Below, piece by piece: positions 36,595-47,681 of a DNA stretch of 64,000 nt. This stretch comes from Paralithodes platypus. Taxonomy: Eukaryota; Arthropoda; Malacostraca; Decapoda; Lithodidae. The stretch spans positions 32,953,113 to 33,017,112 of the forward strand of contig CM064519.1 in assembly GCA_032716605.1 (NCBI GenBank), given 5' to 3'. The notes beneath the pieces are model-generated. The model ran no database searches and was not told the DNA's origin. It saw nothing but the letters and a program-made list of their open reading frames with translations. Both the position numbers and the translations under genes were made by a program. Each line of letters begins with the position of its first letter. The stretch's first letter is position 1.

Positions 36595-36964
36595 TTAAGG
36601 AGAGATGGGCCGGTTTTCTGGACCACTTTCTCCCTCGTGTTTAGCTCCGTTAGTTTTGAGATTTTAAGGCGTTCGGCCCATTAGTTTGGCGATTTTAACA
36701 CCTTTCACCCCATTTCGTTGTCAATTTTAAAACCTTTTGTGTTATTTAGGTGTCGATATTTTCCAGGCGAGCGATAGCGATCCTGAAATTGTATGAGAAA
36801 CCGGCCTTCGGCCGGGAAATTTTTCTACCGAAAAATGTACAAATTTATCTTGAAGGGGGGTCTAGGGGATGCCTTTCTAAGCTTGATGGAGGTCTAACGA
36901 AGAAACTAAGAAACAATGGAATAAATTAATTAATAGGCCAAAACAACGGCCCATCTCCCGTTAA
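36595..36964 (-). mobile_element. family B TTAA element, copy 6 (complete)
   Basis: The ends TTAAGGAGAGATGGGCCGGT and AACGGCCCATCTCCCGTTAA form a terminal inverted repeat of about 20 bp with few mismatches. On the - strand: ACCTCCATCAAGCTTAG, CCCCTAGACCCCCC, GTACATTTTTCGGTAG, hairpin GGCCGAAGGCCGG, core GATCGCTATCGCTCGCCTGG, then four 31-bp subterminal repeats. This is the best-preserved copy for defining the termini. Confidence 0.9.
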
Positions 36965-37864
36965 CTTGTGAGGGTATATGGACATAAGGAAATTATGAGG
37001 CCTTGGGTGGTTATTGTACCTCATATGTCTTCATTTCCTATGCTAAGGTGATTCTGAGTTTTATTAGTCTTGTGATTATTGCAGTATGTATTGCTAGTTG
37101 GTTTAGTTATGTATAACGTGTCCATGATGAATTGGTAAGACGGGAAGACGAAAGGTAAACAATGAATAATAGATAAAGTAGAGCTAGAAAAGTCAGATAC
37201 AAATATCAAGAAGAGAAAGAGAGGGGTAGTAATAAATGAGTAATCAAGAGTAAAGAGGAGAGGAAGGAGTGAGGCAAAGGGAAACAAGTAAACAAATATT
37301 AAAATAAACATTAGGGCAAAAGCAATGAGGGAAGATTCATGCATATATAAAGGTAGAACAAGTGAGATAGAGCGAGTGTAGGGCAGGGAAGCAAGGGGTA
37401 GGTAGTAATAAGGGAGTAATCAAGAGGTAAGAGGAAGGGGGAAGAGAGGTGTGAGCAAGACGCCAGGTGACATACTGTTTCATTATGTTGAGCAGCGGGA
37501 GGGTAAGAGAAGGAGGGGGGGGGGGGAGGTAGTTATAGTAAGGGGGGGGGGAGGGGTCTATACACCCTCCCTCTTCTTATAATTATCATATCAGGGGCTC
37601 GAAGACGAGGTAGGCCGGTAACGATACCAAAGAGAAAGTATGTAGTCTATCCTTGCTTCAATGACTGTACTGTATGTATTTTTTGTTTTTATTGTCCTGC
37701 AAGTGTTAAAATATCGCTGTAAAATTACAATGGAAAAATTATAAATGAAATTATATATATATATATATATACTGACGCTTAAAAAGACAAGTAAATGATA
37801 TAAATGAACAATTACTAATTTCTGGTAAACACTGGAACGCAGTATGACCACCTGGACAGCGTGG
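36965..37864. other. intergenic sequence
   Basis: Purine-rich on the + strand (37,130-37,560), with G runs of about 12 and 10 near 37,515 and 37,543 and a short AT array near 37,753-37,771. No gene recognised. Confidence 0.45.
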
Positions 37865-38235
37865 GAAGGTCCATGATAGTTCGACGAGTGGTGAGGGTGT
37901 GGGGGTAGTGGTGGAGTAGGTGGTGAGGGGGAGGGGGGGGGGGGGGGTTGGAGTAGTGTGGGAGTGAGGGTTGGGGGAGGTGGGGTGTAGGGTGGGAGTG
38001 GGGGAGGTGCTGGTGTATGTATTGAGGGTGGTGGAGTAGATAAGGTTAGGAGTTAGAGTGTGGGGGTAGTGGTGGCGTGCGTGGCGAGGGTGGGGGTGGT
38101 GAAGGGGTGGTGGTGTAGGTTGTGAGGGTGAAGTGGTGTTGGTGGTGTAGGTTGTGAGGGTGTGGAGTGAAGGTGTTGGGGTGGGTTAGGGGTGATGAGG
38201 GCGTAGAGGGGATGGTGCTGGTGGTTGAGATAGTG
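37865..38235. repeat. G-rich strand-asymmetric minisatellite
   Basis: Recurring words include GGTGTAGGTTGTGAGGGTG (38,109 and 38,142) and GTGTGGGGGTAGTGGTGG (37,896 and 38,058), plus a run of about 15 G at 37,933-37,947. C is nearly absent, and many G-tract groups could form quadruplexes. Confidence 0.75.
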
Positions 38236-38800
38236 TTGGAGAAAAACAAATATAAATCTACAGTAGGTTGAAGTGGAATGGGAGACTGGAGGCAATTATA
38301 CACCTTGGGAAAAAAACAGACTAAGAAAGAAAAACAGGAATGGAATGGAATGGATAGGGATGGGTCAGATGATAAAAGATAATATTAAAGGAAATATTAA
38401 AAGCAGATGGTTAATTAAGAGGGGCCGAAAAAATGAAGATCATGATGACCATGAGGAGTTATAAAGTGTAATACAAAATTGAGGGTAGTAATGAAAAAGG
38501 AAAGAACAAACAAATCTATAAATTATATGAAAGCATGGTGTAACTTATTCATCAAAGCCCCATCGTTGTGAATAATTGTATACAAATACAACAATCAAAG
38601 AACAACAAATCAAGTGTATTTATACATTCTATGAAAGCATTATGCAACCCAGAGAGAGAGAGAGATACAAACAAAGAGAGTAGTCGTGGAGAGGGGTAGG
38701 AAAGGGAAGCTCATGAATCCTGTCAGTCAGTCAGTTGTGTCACTTATTATAGCACTGCTGGCACTGGCGGGGACCTGAGTGTGAGTGACGGCCTGAGACC
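38236..38800. other. intergenic sequence
   Basis: No gene recognised. Confidence 0.4.
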
Positions 38801-39520
38801 ACGGGGGAGAGGTAGGGGCAGTGAGGGGGTGTGAGGGTCAAGGGATGAAGGGTAGTGAAGGGTAGACAGAAGGGCTAGTGGAGGCGGGGGTCAGGGGGGT
38901 AGGTGTAGGGATAGTGACGGGTGGAGAGATGGGCTAGTGGAGGAGGGGGTGAGGGGGTAGTGACGGGTGGAGAGATGGGCTAGTGGAGGAGGGGGTGAGG
39001 GGTGGAGGTGTAGGGGTAGAATCTGTGTGTGGGTTTAGGGATAGTGGAGGCGGGGGAGGGGTGGAGGTGTAGGGCTAGTGACTGTATGTGGGTGAAGGGG
39101 GTAGTGGAGGCGGGGATGAGGGGTGAAGATGTAGGTGCAGGGGTAGTTACTGTGTGTGGGTGATGGGCTAGTGGAGGCGGGGCTGCGGGGTGGAGGTGTA
39201 GGGGTAGTTACTGTCTGTGGGTGATGAGGTAGTGGAAGAGGGGGTAAGGTGTGGAGGTGTAGGGGTAGTGACAGGTGGAGAGAAGGGCTAGTGGAGGCGG
39301 GGGGAGGGGGTGAAGGTGGAGGTGTAGGGGTAGTACTGTATAATTATGTGTGTGGGTAAAGGGGTAGTGAGAGGAAATGGGTAAATAGGTAAGGAGGGGA
39401 TGAAAGGGCCGTGGGTGAGGAGTAGGGGTAGAGGTAGAGGCGAAGGGAAAGTATGGTTTCGAGGTCAGGAATAGTGAAGGGTATAGCATGTAGAGGTAGT
39501 GAGGGGAAAAGGTAGCAAAG
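38801..39520. repeat. G-rich degenerate minisatellite, GGGCTAGTGGAGG-type units
   Basis: The word GGGCTAGTGGAGG recurs at about 38,931, 38,978, 39,165 and 39,285, and GGAGGTGTAGGG at about 39,004, 39,063, 39,192 and 39,254. The interval between repeats varies from about 45 to 65 bp. The + strand is G-rich and C-poor over 700 bp. The mirrored Pro/Leu/Tyr/Thr frames on the - strand are compositional. Confidence 0.8.
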
Positions 39521-42045
39521 GGTAGTGACGAGGTGAGTAATTGTTAAAAAGGGAAAATCGAGGGATGAAAATTGAGGTTCCATACAGTTTTTATTATGGG
39601 GGTGGTTTGAAGGGGAATAGATGCGCAAGGGTTATGTGCAATATAGCGATGGGTGAGGATTGGAAGCAGGGTGAAGGGAGGATAGGACTGGATTGTGTAG
39701 AAATATAGGAGGATGGGAAGAGGATATGCAAGGGGGAAAGGAGGATGAGATTGGAGTGTGGAAGGCAAGTGGCAGAGGCTAGGAATGAGGAGGCCAAAGT
39801 TTGCAATATAATAGTTGTATGAAGGAGGTAATATACAAGAAAGATATATGGTAGACAGTGGAGAGGAAGATGTGCCCTAACTGAAATAACTAGCCGTGTA
39901 ATATTAGCAGCATAGCAGTTGGACATTAATAAATACCTGAGGTGAACCGACCCATTGCCTGACAGGTAGACGATTGATTTGACGGGTAAATTGGCAGCGG
40001 TGGATGTAACGTCATGTGTATATCTGATCATAGTAACAATATCAGGTGTATTTAATCAGTAGTCAGCTATATACTCATATTAAATGTGCAACATGTTTCA
40101 TAATCCAAGGTTAGAAAAAGTCAGGAATATATGGTGCACACAATTGAATAAATAAATAGATGCAAGCCAAGTATATATATAGAGTCAAACACAATCAAGT
40201 TAGCAGGAAGATGTTGTAATATGTTCCCCATGTGTGTGATGGTAGTCATATTATATCCATTGACGAGCAGTCAGAACCCAAGCATGACAATATTACTATG
40301 CCACAGTAATGAAACCTGTGACCATGTGAAAATGCAGTAAGGAAACTTTTCTTAGAGCGTATCACCCTAGGCTTTACTTAGACTGATTCAAGACGTAGAA
40401 TCTTTTTTGAATAGACCTGTTTAATAAGGTTAATGTAAAGATATAGATTTATCGTAGTTTATTCTCCAGGTGATAAAATAGCACAATTTAATCAAATGTA
40501 ACGAGTACAAAATTAATTTGTCAACTTCTGGTCAGTTCTTATATGCTTAACTGACACTGGATAAAGACTAGGGTGATAGTTTCAATACACCTACACTCAA
40601 CACCAGGTACAGGAACACAACGGGCCATTAGTTTTCAGTCAATTAATTTCTTCTAGGCTTTACAAATCTGCACATAACCTTTTAGTGCTAGATTTATACC
40701 AGATTTAATAGGACTTGTGTGAGTAATCATACTATCATTTATAGTGTACATAAACTGCCTAACACAAGTTATGAAATTGGTTATAAACACCATTATAACT
40801 AACTTTAAAACTGTGAATGTATATATTTAAACGATAAATACAGTTTGAAAATAAAATGGCCCGCGTACACCCAAAGAGAGAGAGGGAGAGAGAAAGATCG
40901 TGAAGTCAACCTCAAGACAAGACCACACGCTCAAGAGAAGCAACTCACCTCAATACCAAGACAGTTCCATATACATCAGTAGGGCAGGTTTTGAGTAGCA
41001 CACACTTTTAATGGGTTAAACAAAAGACTGCAAAATGTCTGTGTTTTGGGGGAACAATAACTGATATGGATACTATTGATAAAAACACTCTACAACATAT
41101 CAATAAGACATTCGATATACTGTCCAGTCTTTAGTAATTAATACTTTGATTCTATTGAGAGTATTATTTTAACAGACGAAGTTTCATATTAGCAAACATT
41201 ATTTCGTTTGTATTGCTTTAGTAACTATTGCAAATATTAAAATTAGCAATTGTATATAACATCTAACTTGACATGCTTATAAATGTACCTTTGTTTCTCT
41301 TCAACCGCTCAAAACCTGGCATGGGTGTGCGAATACAAAGAAAATTACAACCGTATTTTTAAAACTGATACGTGACATAATTAATAAAGACAATGGTTAT
41401 TCAAGAAATTGGATTATGTGAATTTCACTCTCATTCAGTAACACTCACTTTACAATTAAAAGTTTGGAAAGGAAAGGAATGATCTTTCATTTGAGTTTTA
41501 AGAATACGGTCGTTTATCGAAGAGTGACGACGGCTGTGAGTCTACTCACCAAGAAGTCCAGAGGGCTAGGCTCCACACTGACTATACAAACTTATAAACA
41601 TGCATCACGTCACTATACAGTACCTGGGGGAGAAGAAAAGATAACATTAGCTACATGCTAACATATATACAGTATATATAACTAGATATAATGCTACATA
41701 TTAAACATTGATATTATATTATATTACCAGATACTTAAATTGGATAATAATATTATGTTCTCAGCTATTTATATTGGATAGCATAATACATTATGCACTA
41801 TGATACTAAGTTGCTATACCAGATAATAAAAATTGATAAATTGGTAAATTACAATATTAAAGGGATCATATAAAAACATGAATGTGAGTTTGATGAGTAA
41901 ATCAACAAACACCAGGAAAATATAAGTTAATGATGCAAAACACGACTAAGGTACGAAAATGCACGAAGGGTAAAAGTATAAGAAAAACATCAGAGATTCG
42001 TTTAAACTAGGAACATAATTGAAATATACAGCACGAGCCTCTACT
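39521..42045. other. AT-rich intergenic sequence
   Basis: About 2.5 kb without any coding or repeat structure that I can support; purine-rich up to about 39,850, AT-rich after that. Confidence 0.5.
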
Positions 42046-42670
42046 GTATATCTGTTAACCACTTCTATACCGACGACGGTTTTGTATATTATTGTATCCA
42101 CATTTAGACGATTTTGTAAAGCTTAGGAAGGATATATGGTAGCTATAAGAACTAATTGAGATAGTCTGTAGCTATCTAACTGGTAGACGTCTTTCTTAAG
42201 GGGGGTGACCTGTTTTTGTTCTATCCTTTTCTATCTTTCTCTGGCTTGTATCCATTTGGCCCCATTCAGCCTACTGTTTTAAGACGTTTATCCCCATCCA
42301 GGTGTCAATTTTTTACTGGTGAGCGGTAGCGAGCCAGCATATTTTTTATTTTTGTTTGACAGCAGGCTAAATTTGTACATTTTTCGATAGAAAAATGTCT
42401 CCGGCGAAACCGAATTTCTTCATATAATGCTGGCTCGCTATCGCTCGCCAGGAAGAAATCGAAAGCTAGATGGGGATAAATGTCTTAAAATAGTTGGCTG
42501 AATGGGGCCGAATGGATACAAGCCAGAGAAAAGGACAGAAATAACAAAAAGCAGGTCACCCCCCTTAAGCTGAAGAGAATAATCTTGTAGTTGCCAGAAT
42601 ATAACACAAAAAGATGTCACCGGTACATATAGGGTTAAACCATGAACACCGATACTGTACGGCGGATCAC
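42046..42670 (+). repeat. dispersed repeat related to 7,088-7,490, split by a family A element
   Basis: The left part (TAACCACTTCTATACCGACG, ATTTAGACGATTTTGTAAAG, GAAGGATATATGGTAG) aligns in order with 7,123-7,250. After the inserted element, GTAGTTGCCAGAATATAAC resembles the AGTAGCCAGAATACAATC unit at 7,320, and GATACTGTACGGCGG resembles GCACTGTACGGG at 7,480. The insertion at a TTAA postdates the repeat. Confidence 0.7.
42196..42568. mobile_element. family A TTAA fold-back element, copy 5 (complete)
   Basis: The ends are TTAAGGGGGGTGACC and GGTCACCCCCCTTAA. Very similar to copy 1 at 13,010, including the asymmetric centre (TTTTTATTTTTGTTTGACAG, ATTTTTCGATAGAAAAATG, CCGGCGAAACCG hairpin with one change) and the two core arms. 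It is inserted in a dispersed repeat, which gives a reference for the empty site: only TTAA is common to both flanks. Confidence 0.93.
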
Positions 42671-43111
42671 TTAATAAACGTTGCATGGTGGTTGACTTAA
42701 TAGAGTCATTATCTTGGTCGTTGGTCCATAAGATAGCAATAGGGGAGCTCGGGAAGGGGCGGCGGTAAGGGAGAGGTAAACAGTGGTGCCGGGCCAGATC
42801 ACGATATCATATATGCACGACACAGTAATAACAACACATGTACAACCAAAGCCTTCACCAGCCAACACCTCTATTCATGGCAGACTATTTTAATTGAATT
42901 ACACAACAGAAAAGGAACGCGTAATTGTAACACAAATGGTTCATATAAATAGTGTTAGTCGGTACATCTGTTCGAATTATAACAAAGAAAGTATCAAAAT
43001 GAGTATATATGTTTTAACTTTACTACATTTAAGTGTTATTTTGTGTACAGTGTAGTTATCTTCAAATTAGTTCATTCAGCTTGAGAAGGACCTTACAGTC
43101 AAGAGGTACAC
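42671..43111. other. intergenic sequence
   Basis: No gene recognised. Words near 43,030-43,100 (TATTTTGTGTACAG, GAGAAGGACC) may be a further diverged unit of the dispersed repeat above. Confidence 0.4.
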
Positions 43112-43448
43112 TTAAGGGGAGGTTTTTAGTTTGGTCCGTAGATATCCTTCAAGCTTAAGAGTACACCCCCTTGAGCCCCTTTCAAGATAAATTTGTACAT
43201 TTTTCGGTAGAAAAATGTCCCGGCTGAAAGCCGGTTCCTCTTAAATTACAGGCTCGCTATCGCTCGCCAGGATAAAATCGACACCTAAATGGCACGAAAG
43301 GTCTTAAAATTGACAGAAATAGGTTGAAAGTTCTTAAAATCGTCAAAATAGTGGGGCGAACGTCTTAACATTAGGAAAACAATGGGGCTAAACATGAGGG
43401 AGAAAGGAGTCAAACAAAAAAATCCCTCAAGTGGATATCTCCCCTTAA
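43112..43448 (+). mobile_element. family B TTAA element, copy 7 (complete)
   Basis: The ends are TTAAGGGGAGGTTTTTAG and GGATATCTCCCCTTAA. Contains ATATCCTTCAAGCTTA, GTACATTTTTCGGTAG, CCGGCTGAAAGCCGG hairpin, core GGCTCGCTATCGCTCGCCAGG, ATCGACACCTAAATGG, and the subterminal units ending GGTCTTAAAATTG, GTTCTTAAAATCG and CGTCTTAACATTAG. Closest to copy 1 at 11,012. Confidence 0.9.
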
Positions 43449-43764
43449 CAATATGTTCCTAGACTACGAACGGCCCTTTGTAAATTGAATAAAATTGTAT
43501 GGTTGTAGCTAGAGACAAGCAATATCATTATAAGCTCGAACTAAGCATGTACTACAAGAACCATGGCAATTCGTTAATCCCGCGTCAGTTCAATCCCCTG
43601 TCTTAATCTTACCTAATGAAACAAAGCAAACTTTTGCTAAGCTACCTATACGTATCTACTCTGTCATGACATGCCTTACTCGAGCTTGCCTGACTCTTAC
43701 TTACTCTAACTTGCCCTTCTCCAATTTACTCAACCTCGAATTTACGCAACCTAACTTTGAGTTC
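43449..43764. other. intergenic sequence
   Basis: CTACGAACGGCCCTTTGTAAATTGAATA near the start resembles GTTCGAAGCCTG...CTTTATAAAGTGAATA at 7,268-7,310, so another diverged unit of the dispersed repeat may flank this element. No gene recognised. Confidence 0.4.
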
Positions 43765-43978
43765 AAAGGCCGTTCATTGTACGTTGGGCAGAAATCGTAA
43801 CTTCTAGCCTATTTAACTCACAAAGGACAAGAGTAATCGAGCTAATATTTCTACCAAATAGGAAGGGAATAGGCTAGGGAATATGTGTGGAAATTGACAG
43901 CTCATTTGCTCTAGCCCTTTTTGAGTTACAGAGGTTACAGGTTACGATTTCTGGCCAACCTAGAATGAACGGACTATA
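43765..43978. mobile_element. family D inverted-repeat MITE, copy 2
   Basis: The right terminus GTTACGATTTCTGGCCAACC...AGAATGAACGGACTATA matches copy 1. The left terminus is diverged (GGCCGTTCATTGTACGTTGGGC, AGAAATCGTAAC). The AACTCAC/GAGTTAC words and TAGCCCTTTTTGAG are shared too. The centre differs in length (AATAGGAAGGGAATAGGCTA). Confidence 0.85.
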
Positions 43979-44136
43979 GTTGAATATAGCGGGTGTTGAA
44001 CTGACCGATCGGCACTTCGCATGGCACGTCACGATATATACACCTTCTGCACAACACCCCTTCCCAATCACCTCGTTCACACGCCACTCAAATACAACTA
44101 CAACGCTTTCAATGCCAGTGGGTCAATATCAGGCGG

Positions 44137-44533
44137 TTAAGGGAGCCCACCTCGCTTTTTGTTTCTCTTTCTCTCCCTCTCTCTTTGGCTTGTATCCATT
44201 CGGTCCCATTCAGCTTACTGTTTTAAGACGTTTACCCCCATCCAGGTGTCAATATTTTCCTGGCGAGCGGTAGCGAGCCAGCATATATATATATATTTTT
44301 GTTTTGACAAGTAGCTAAATTTGTAAATTTTTCGATAGAAAAATGTCTCCGGCGAAGCCGGATTTCTCCAAACAATGCTGGCTCGCTATCGCTCGCCAGG
44401 AAAAAATAGACACCTGGATGAGGATAAACGTCTTAAAACAGTTGGCTGAATGGGGCCGAATGGATACCAGCCAGGGGAAGAGAGAAAAGGAGAAAAAGAT
44501 AAAACAAAAAACACGGTGACCCCCCCCCCTTAA
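44137..44533. mobile_element. family A TTAA fold-back element, copy 6 (complete, mixed ends)
   Basis: The left end is TTAAGGGAGCCCACCTCGC, the right end GGTGACCCCCCCCCTTAA; the terminal types are reversed relative to copy 4. Arms, core (GAGCGGTAGCGAGCCAGC / TGGCTCGCTATCGCTCGCC), ATTTTTCGATAGAAAAATG and CCGGCGAAGCCGG are present. The spacer contains a small AT run. Confidence 0.92.
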
Positions 44534-44688
44534 TGATCAGCCGACACGATGCCAAACTCGATAACCCTCATTCCCCCATTGTCGAGGTTTACAAAAGACG
44601 GTCTCGGCTTTCTACAATGCAACACGTCAACACTACATGCAATAGTAAGTGCAATGCTCCAATTACTATCTCTATCTCTATCTCTATC

Positions 44689-44731
44689 ACTCACACACAC
44701 GCACACGCACACACACACACACACACACACA
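44689..44731. repeat. (CA)n microsatellite preceded by (TCTATC)n
   Basis: Hexanucleotide TATCTC units at 44,665-44,690 precede a CA array with two CG interruptions. Confidence 0.93.
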
Positions 44732-45050
44732 GAGCCAGCACACTTACACACAACCAAACCGAATCAATAAACACACGATCAGGAAACACAAAGTACCGGT
44801 ACGTCCTTATCAGTATATGATCAATATCACCACACTATTGACAGAATAGGATTAAAGGGAAAAACATAACTGACATAAGCACAGAGCAATTTACGTAAAC
44901 ACACTATCAAAATCATCTCCCTATTCTAAGCAGCCTTATTTGTAAAGCACAATTAGCACTAGCAGCCCGCCCCTCAACCAGGCCTCCGTCGGGTCATCAC
45001 TCACTCAAGCTCCTCTCGCCGCTGTCGCCCGTAATAACAGCTCCCCGGGA
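44732..45050. other. intergenic sequence
   Basis: No gene recognised; somewhat GC-rich at 44,965-45,050. Confidence 0.4.
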
Positions 45051-45429
45051 TTAAGGGGAGACGGTCGTTTTTCTGGTCCCCTTTCTCCCTCGTGTTTCGT
45101 CCCATTATTTATTTTTTTTAATTTTAGACGTTCGGCCCATTTGTTCGGTGATTTTAAGACCTTTCATCCCATTTCGTTATAAATTTAAAACCCATCGTAC
45201 CATTTAGGTGTCGATTTTTTCCTGGCGAGCGATAGCGAGCCTGTAATTGTAAGAGAAACCGGCCTTCGCCGGGAAATTTTTCTACCGAAAAATGTACAAG
45301 TATATCTTGAGGGGGGGGGGGGGCCCCCTACGGGATGTTTTTTTAAGTTTGAAGGATGTCTAGTGAGGAAACTAAGAATTTATGAATTAATGAATTTATA
45401 GGCCAACAAAGCAGTCAGTGTCCCCTTAA
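45051..45429 (-). mobile_element. family B TTAA element, copy 8 (complete)
   Basis: The left end is TTAAGGGGAGACGGTC, the right end GTGTCCCCTTAA. On the - strand: ACATCCTTCAAACTT, a C/G run (CCCCC after 14 G at about 45,309-45,322) where other copies have CCCTAGACCCCCC, GTACATTTTTCGGTAG, CCCGGCGAAGGCCGG hairpin, core GGCTCGCTATCGCTCGCCAGG and the 31-bp repeats. Confidence 0.9.
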
Positions 45430-47598
45430 ACGCCGGGTGTGTTTTCTAGCGCGCGAGGAAACATATGAAGATGGACGTGGTGGAGTGCCTACTAGAGGGG
45501 GCATACCCTCGCTGTTTGTCTTCCTGCTGCTTCTGCGATTCAAGACGGCACTGTTATAGCACTTCCTTCATTTGCTACCTCTCGTTCCCGTTCTCTCATT
45601 CTTCGTCTCTGTGTCTCTCTGTGTCTCTCTCTCTCTCTCCCTCTCAATCTATGTTCATTTTTCCCAAATTCGAAAACAAATATTTCATCCTCCCTTTCCT
45701 AGACCACTTTTCATTGGATTCATCAGTTATGTATAGGATTCATTTCTACCATCCTCACTAACTATCTCATCCACCTATTTTCTATAATGTCAGTGGTGAT
45801 GTCTAACTCGTTTCTTACACCCTCAGTCAGTATCCCATCCACTGTCTTTCTCTAATGTCTAATCTATTTAAACACTTTGTACTCAACGTCTTGTCCACCA
45901 TATTCGACCTTTAGTTTCATTAGTTTTGTCTATTGCTTTCATTGTTTCTGTGCTACCCATTAGTTTTGTTTATACTTCTTTTGTTCACTCTCACCCTCCA
46001 TCCCCTCCATCATTTCCACGCATTACATTATTCCTGTATACATATTATGCCTTTCACCCTCGCCCACTATCCCATCCTCCCACTGCCACTACTACCACTA
46101 CTACTCCGCCCTTTTTCGCTATCGAGGGTTCCACTTCACGCCCCTCTTTGCTCCTCTCCCAAGGTTTTATATCCAATCTAGTTGAGGCAGTTTGTACATA
46201 AGGCAAGATGTTTCTTGTTTTCTGATTGGCTACCTACGTAAGCATAATGCCGCTGTAATGCTTGATTTTAATGATACTGATTTTAACATGTACAGTATAT
46301 GAGTATGATATCGGTTAGAATATATTCATCTAAGGTAAGGTAAGGTAAGGTATGGTATAGTAAAGTTAGGTTAGGTAAGGCTAGGTTAGCTAACATTATT
46401 TTTAACATCCTTCCTAATACCAATAACACTCAAATTAAATTAATGAAAGTATGCAAGGTAAGGAAATATAAGGTTAGGTAAGGCAAGGTAAGATAAGGTA
46501 AAATAAGGCTAGGTAAAGTGTTTCCTTAAGAACGAGCTGCCCCATCTCAGTTGGATAAAAGGACAACACTTGATGGCCTCTAATTAATTGAACACCGCCC
46601 TTGTCCGAGACCTGCTGGACTGGAGTCACGCCAAGGAAGGGGAGACGGAAACACATCTTTACGTTTATTCAGTCAAAACAAAGCCACTCCAACAGCTTCC
46701 TCTCTCTCCAACACCCCTTCTCCTCTCTCTACACTCTTCAGAAAAATAGGAAAAGTAGAATGTAGATACGAGGTGCCGTTGTAAAGGCTTATCCCTCAAT
46801 TCCTTCATCTGATCTGATTTGACGTTTATACAGTAAAAACAAAATGATAATCAGGTATGATGATCAATTAGTTAATAGTTAGATATATAAAATATTAGTG
46901 TTATTTAATGATAACAAAGGGAACATTTTATTGATTGTGCTATCTTGTCAAGACATTAAAGGATAATAATAATGCACTAATATTATCTCATTATAAAAGG
47001 TTCTATATTAATTCCCAAAATGTACGAGTATCACTGAAGGAAAGCTCAAATGAGTGAATGGTATTGCATCATACAAGCAGCAAAATAATCATAATACTTG
47101 AGAGCTATCATATCATAGCGTTATCATATCACATAAAGAAAATAAAAACACCCTATCGTAATCGTTTGCGTAACAAAATATATCCATGTCCTATTGTTAT
47201 GGCAAGTAAAAAAGAAAATGTCACTGCCTGGAATCAATAGAGGACCACTTTATGTAAGGGCGTTATCATATGAATCAAGAACATTAATACTGAGCGTTGA
47301 TAACAATTGAATGTTTGGGTGTCATTGATGATATCAGTGCATAATATCTTTATTAATGTTTGCAAATATCAATATCAATATTGCTATGTGCTCCATATCA
47401 GATTCCCATTGTCACTGTATACTTTCCACCCCATCGCCCCTTTTTACTTCCAAATAAGTCTCTCTCTCTCTCATTTTTGTTTACCTTATATCTCCACTTT
47501 CCCTTTCCTGTTCTTAGCCATATCCTTTACCTACTTCTCGGCCATCAACTTTGTTTTGGCTCCCTCTACTAAAACCCTCTCACTTTCTCTTTCCATTA

Positions 47599-47599
<1 letters not shown>
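45430..47599. other. intergenic sequence with telomere-like degenerate words
   Basis: No gene recognised. Pyrimidine-rich with a CT array at 45,611-45,645. Degenerate AGGTA/TTAGG words run at 46,333-46,395 and 46,457-46,515 (for example TTAGGTTAGGTAAGGCTAGG). Confidence 0.45.

Positions 47600-47679
<80 letters not shown>
47600..47679. repeat. (CT)n microsatellite
   Basis: Uninterrupted CT dinucleotides, about 80 bp. Confidence 0.97.
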
Positions 47680-47681
<2 letters not shown>

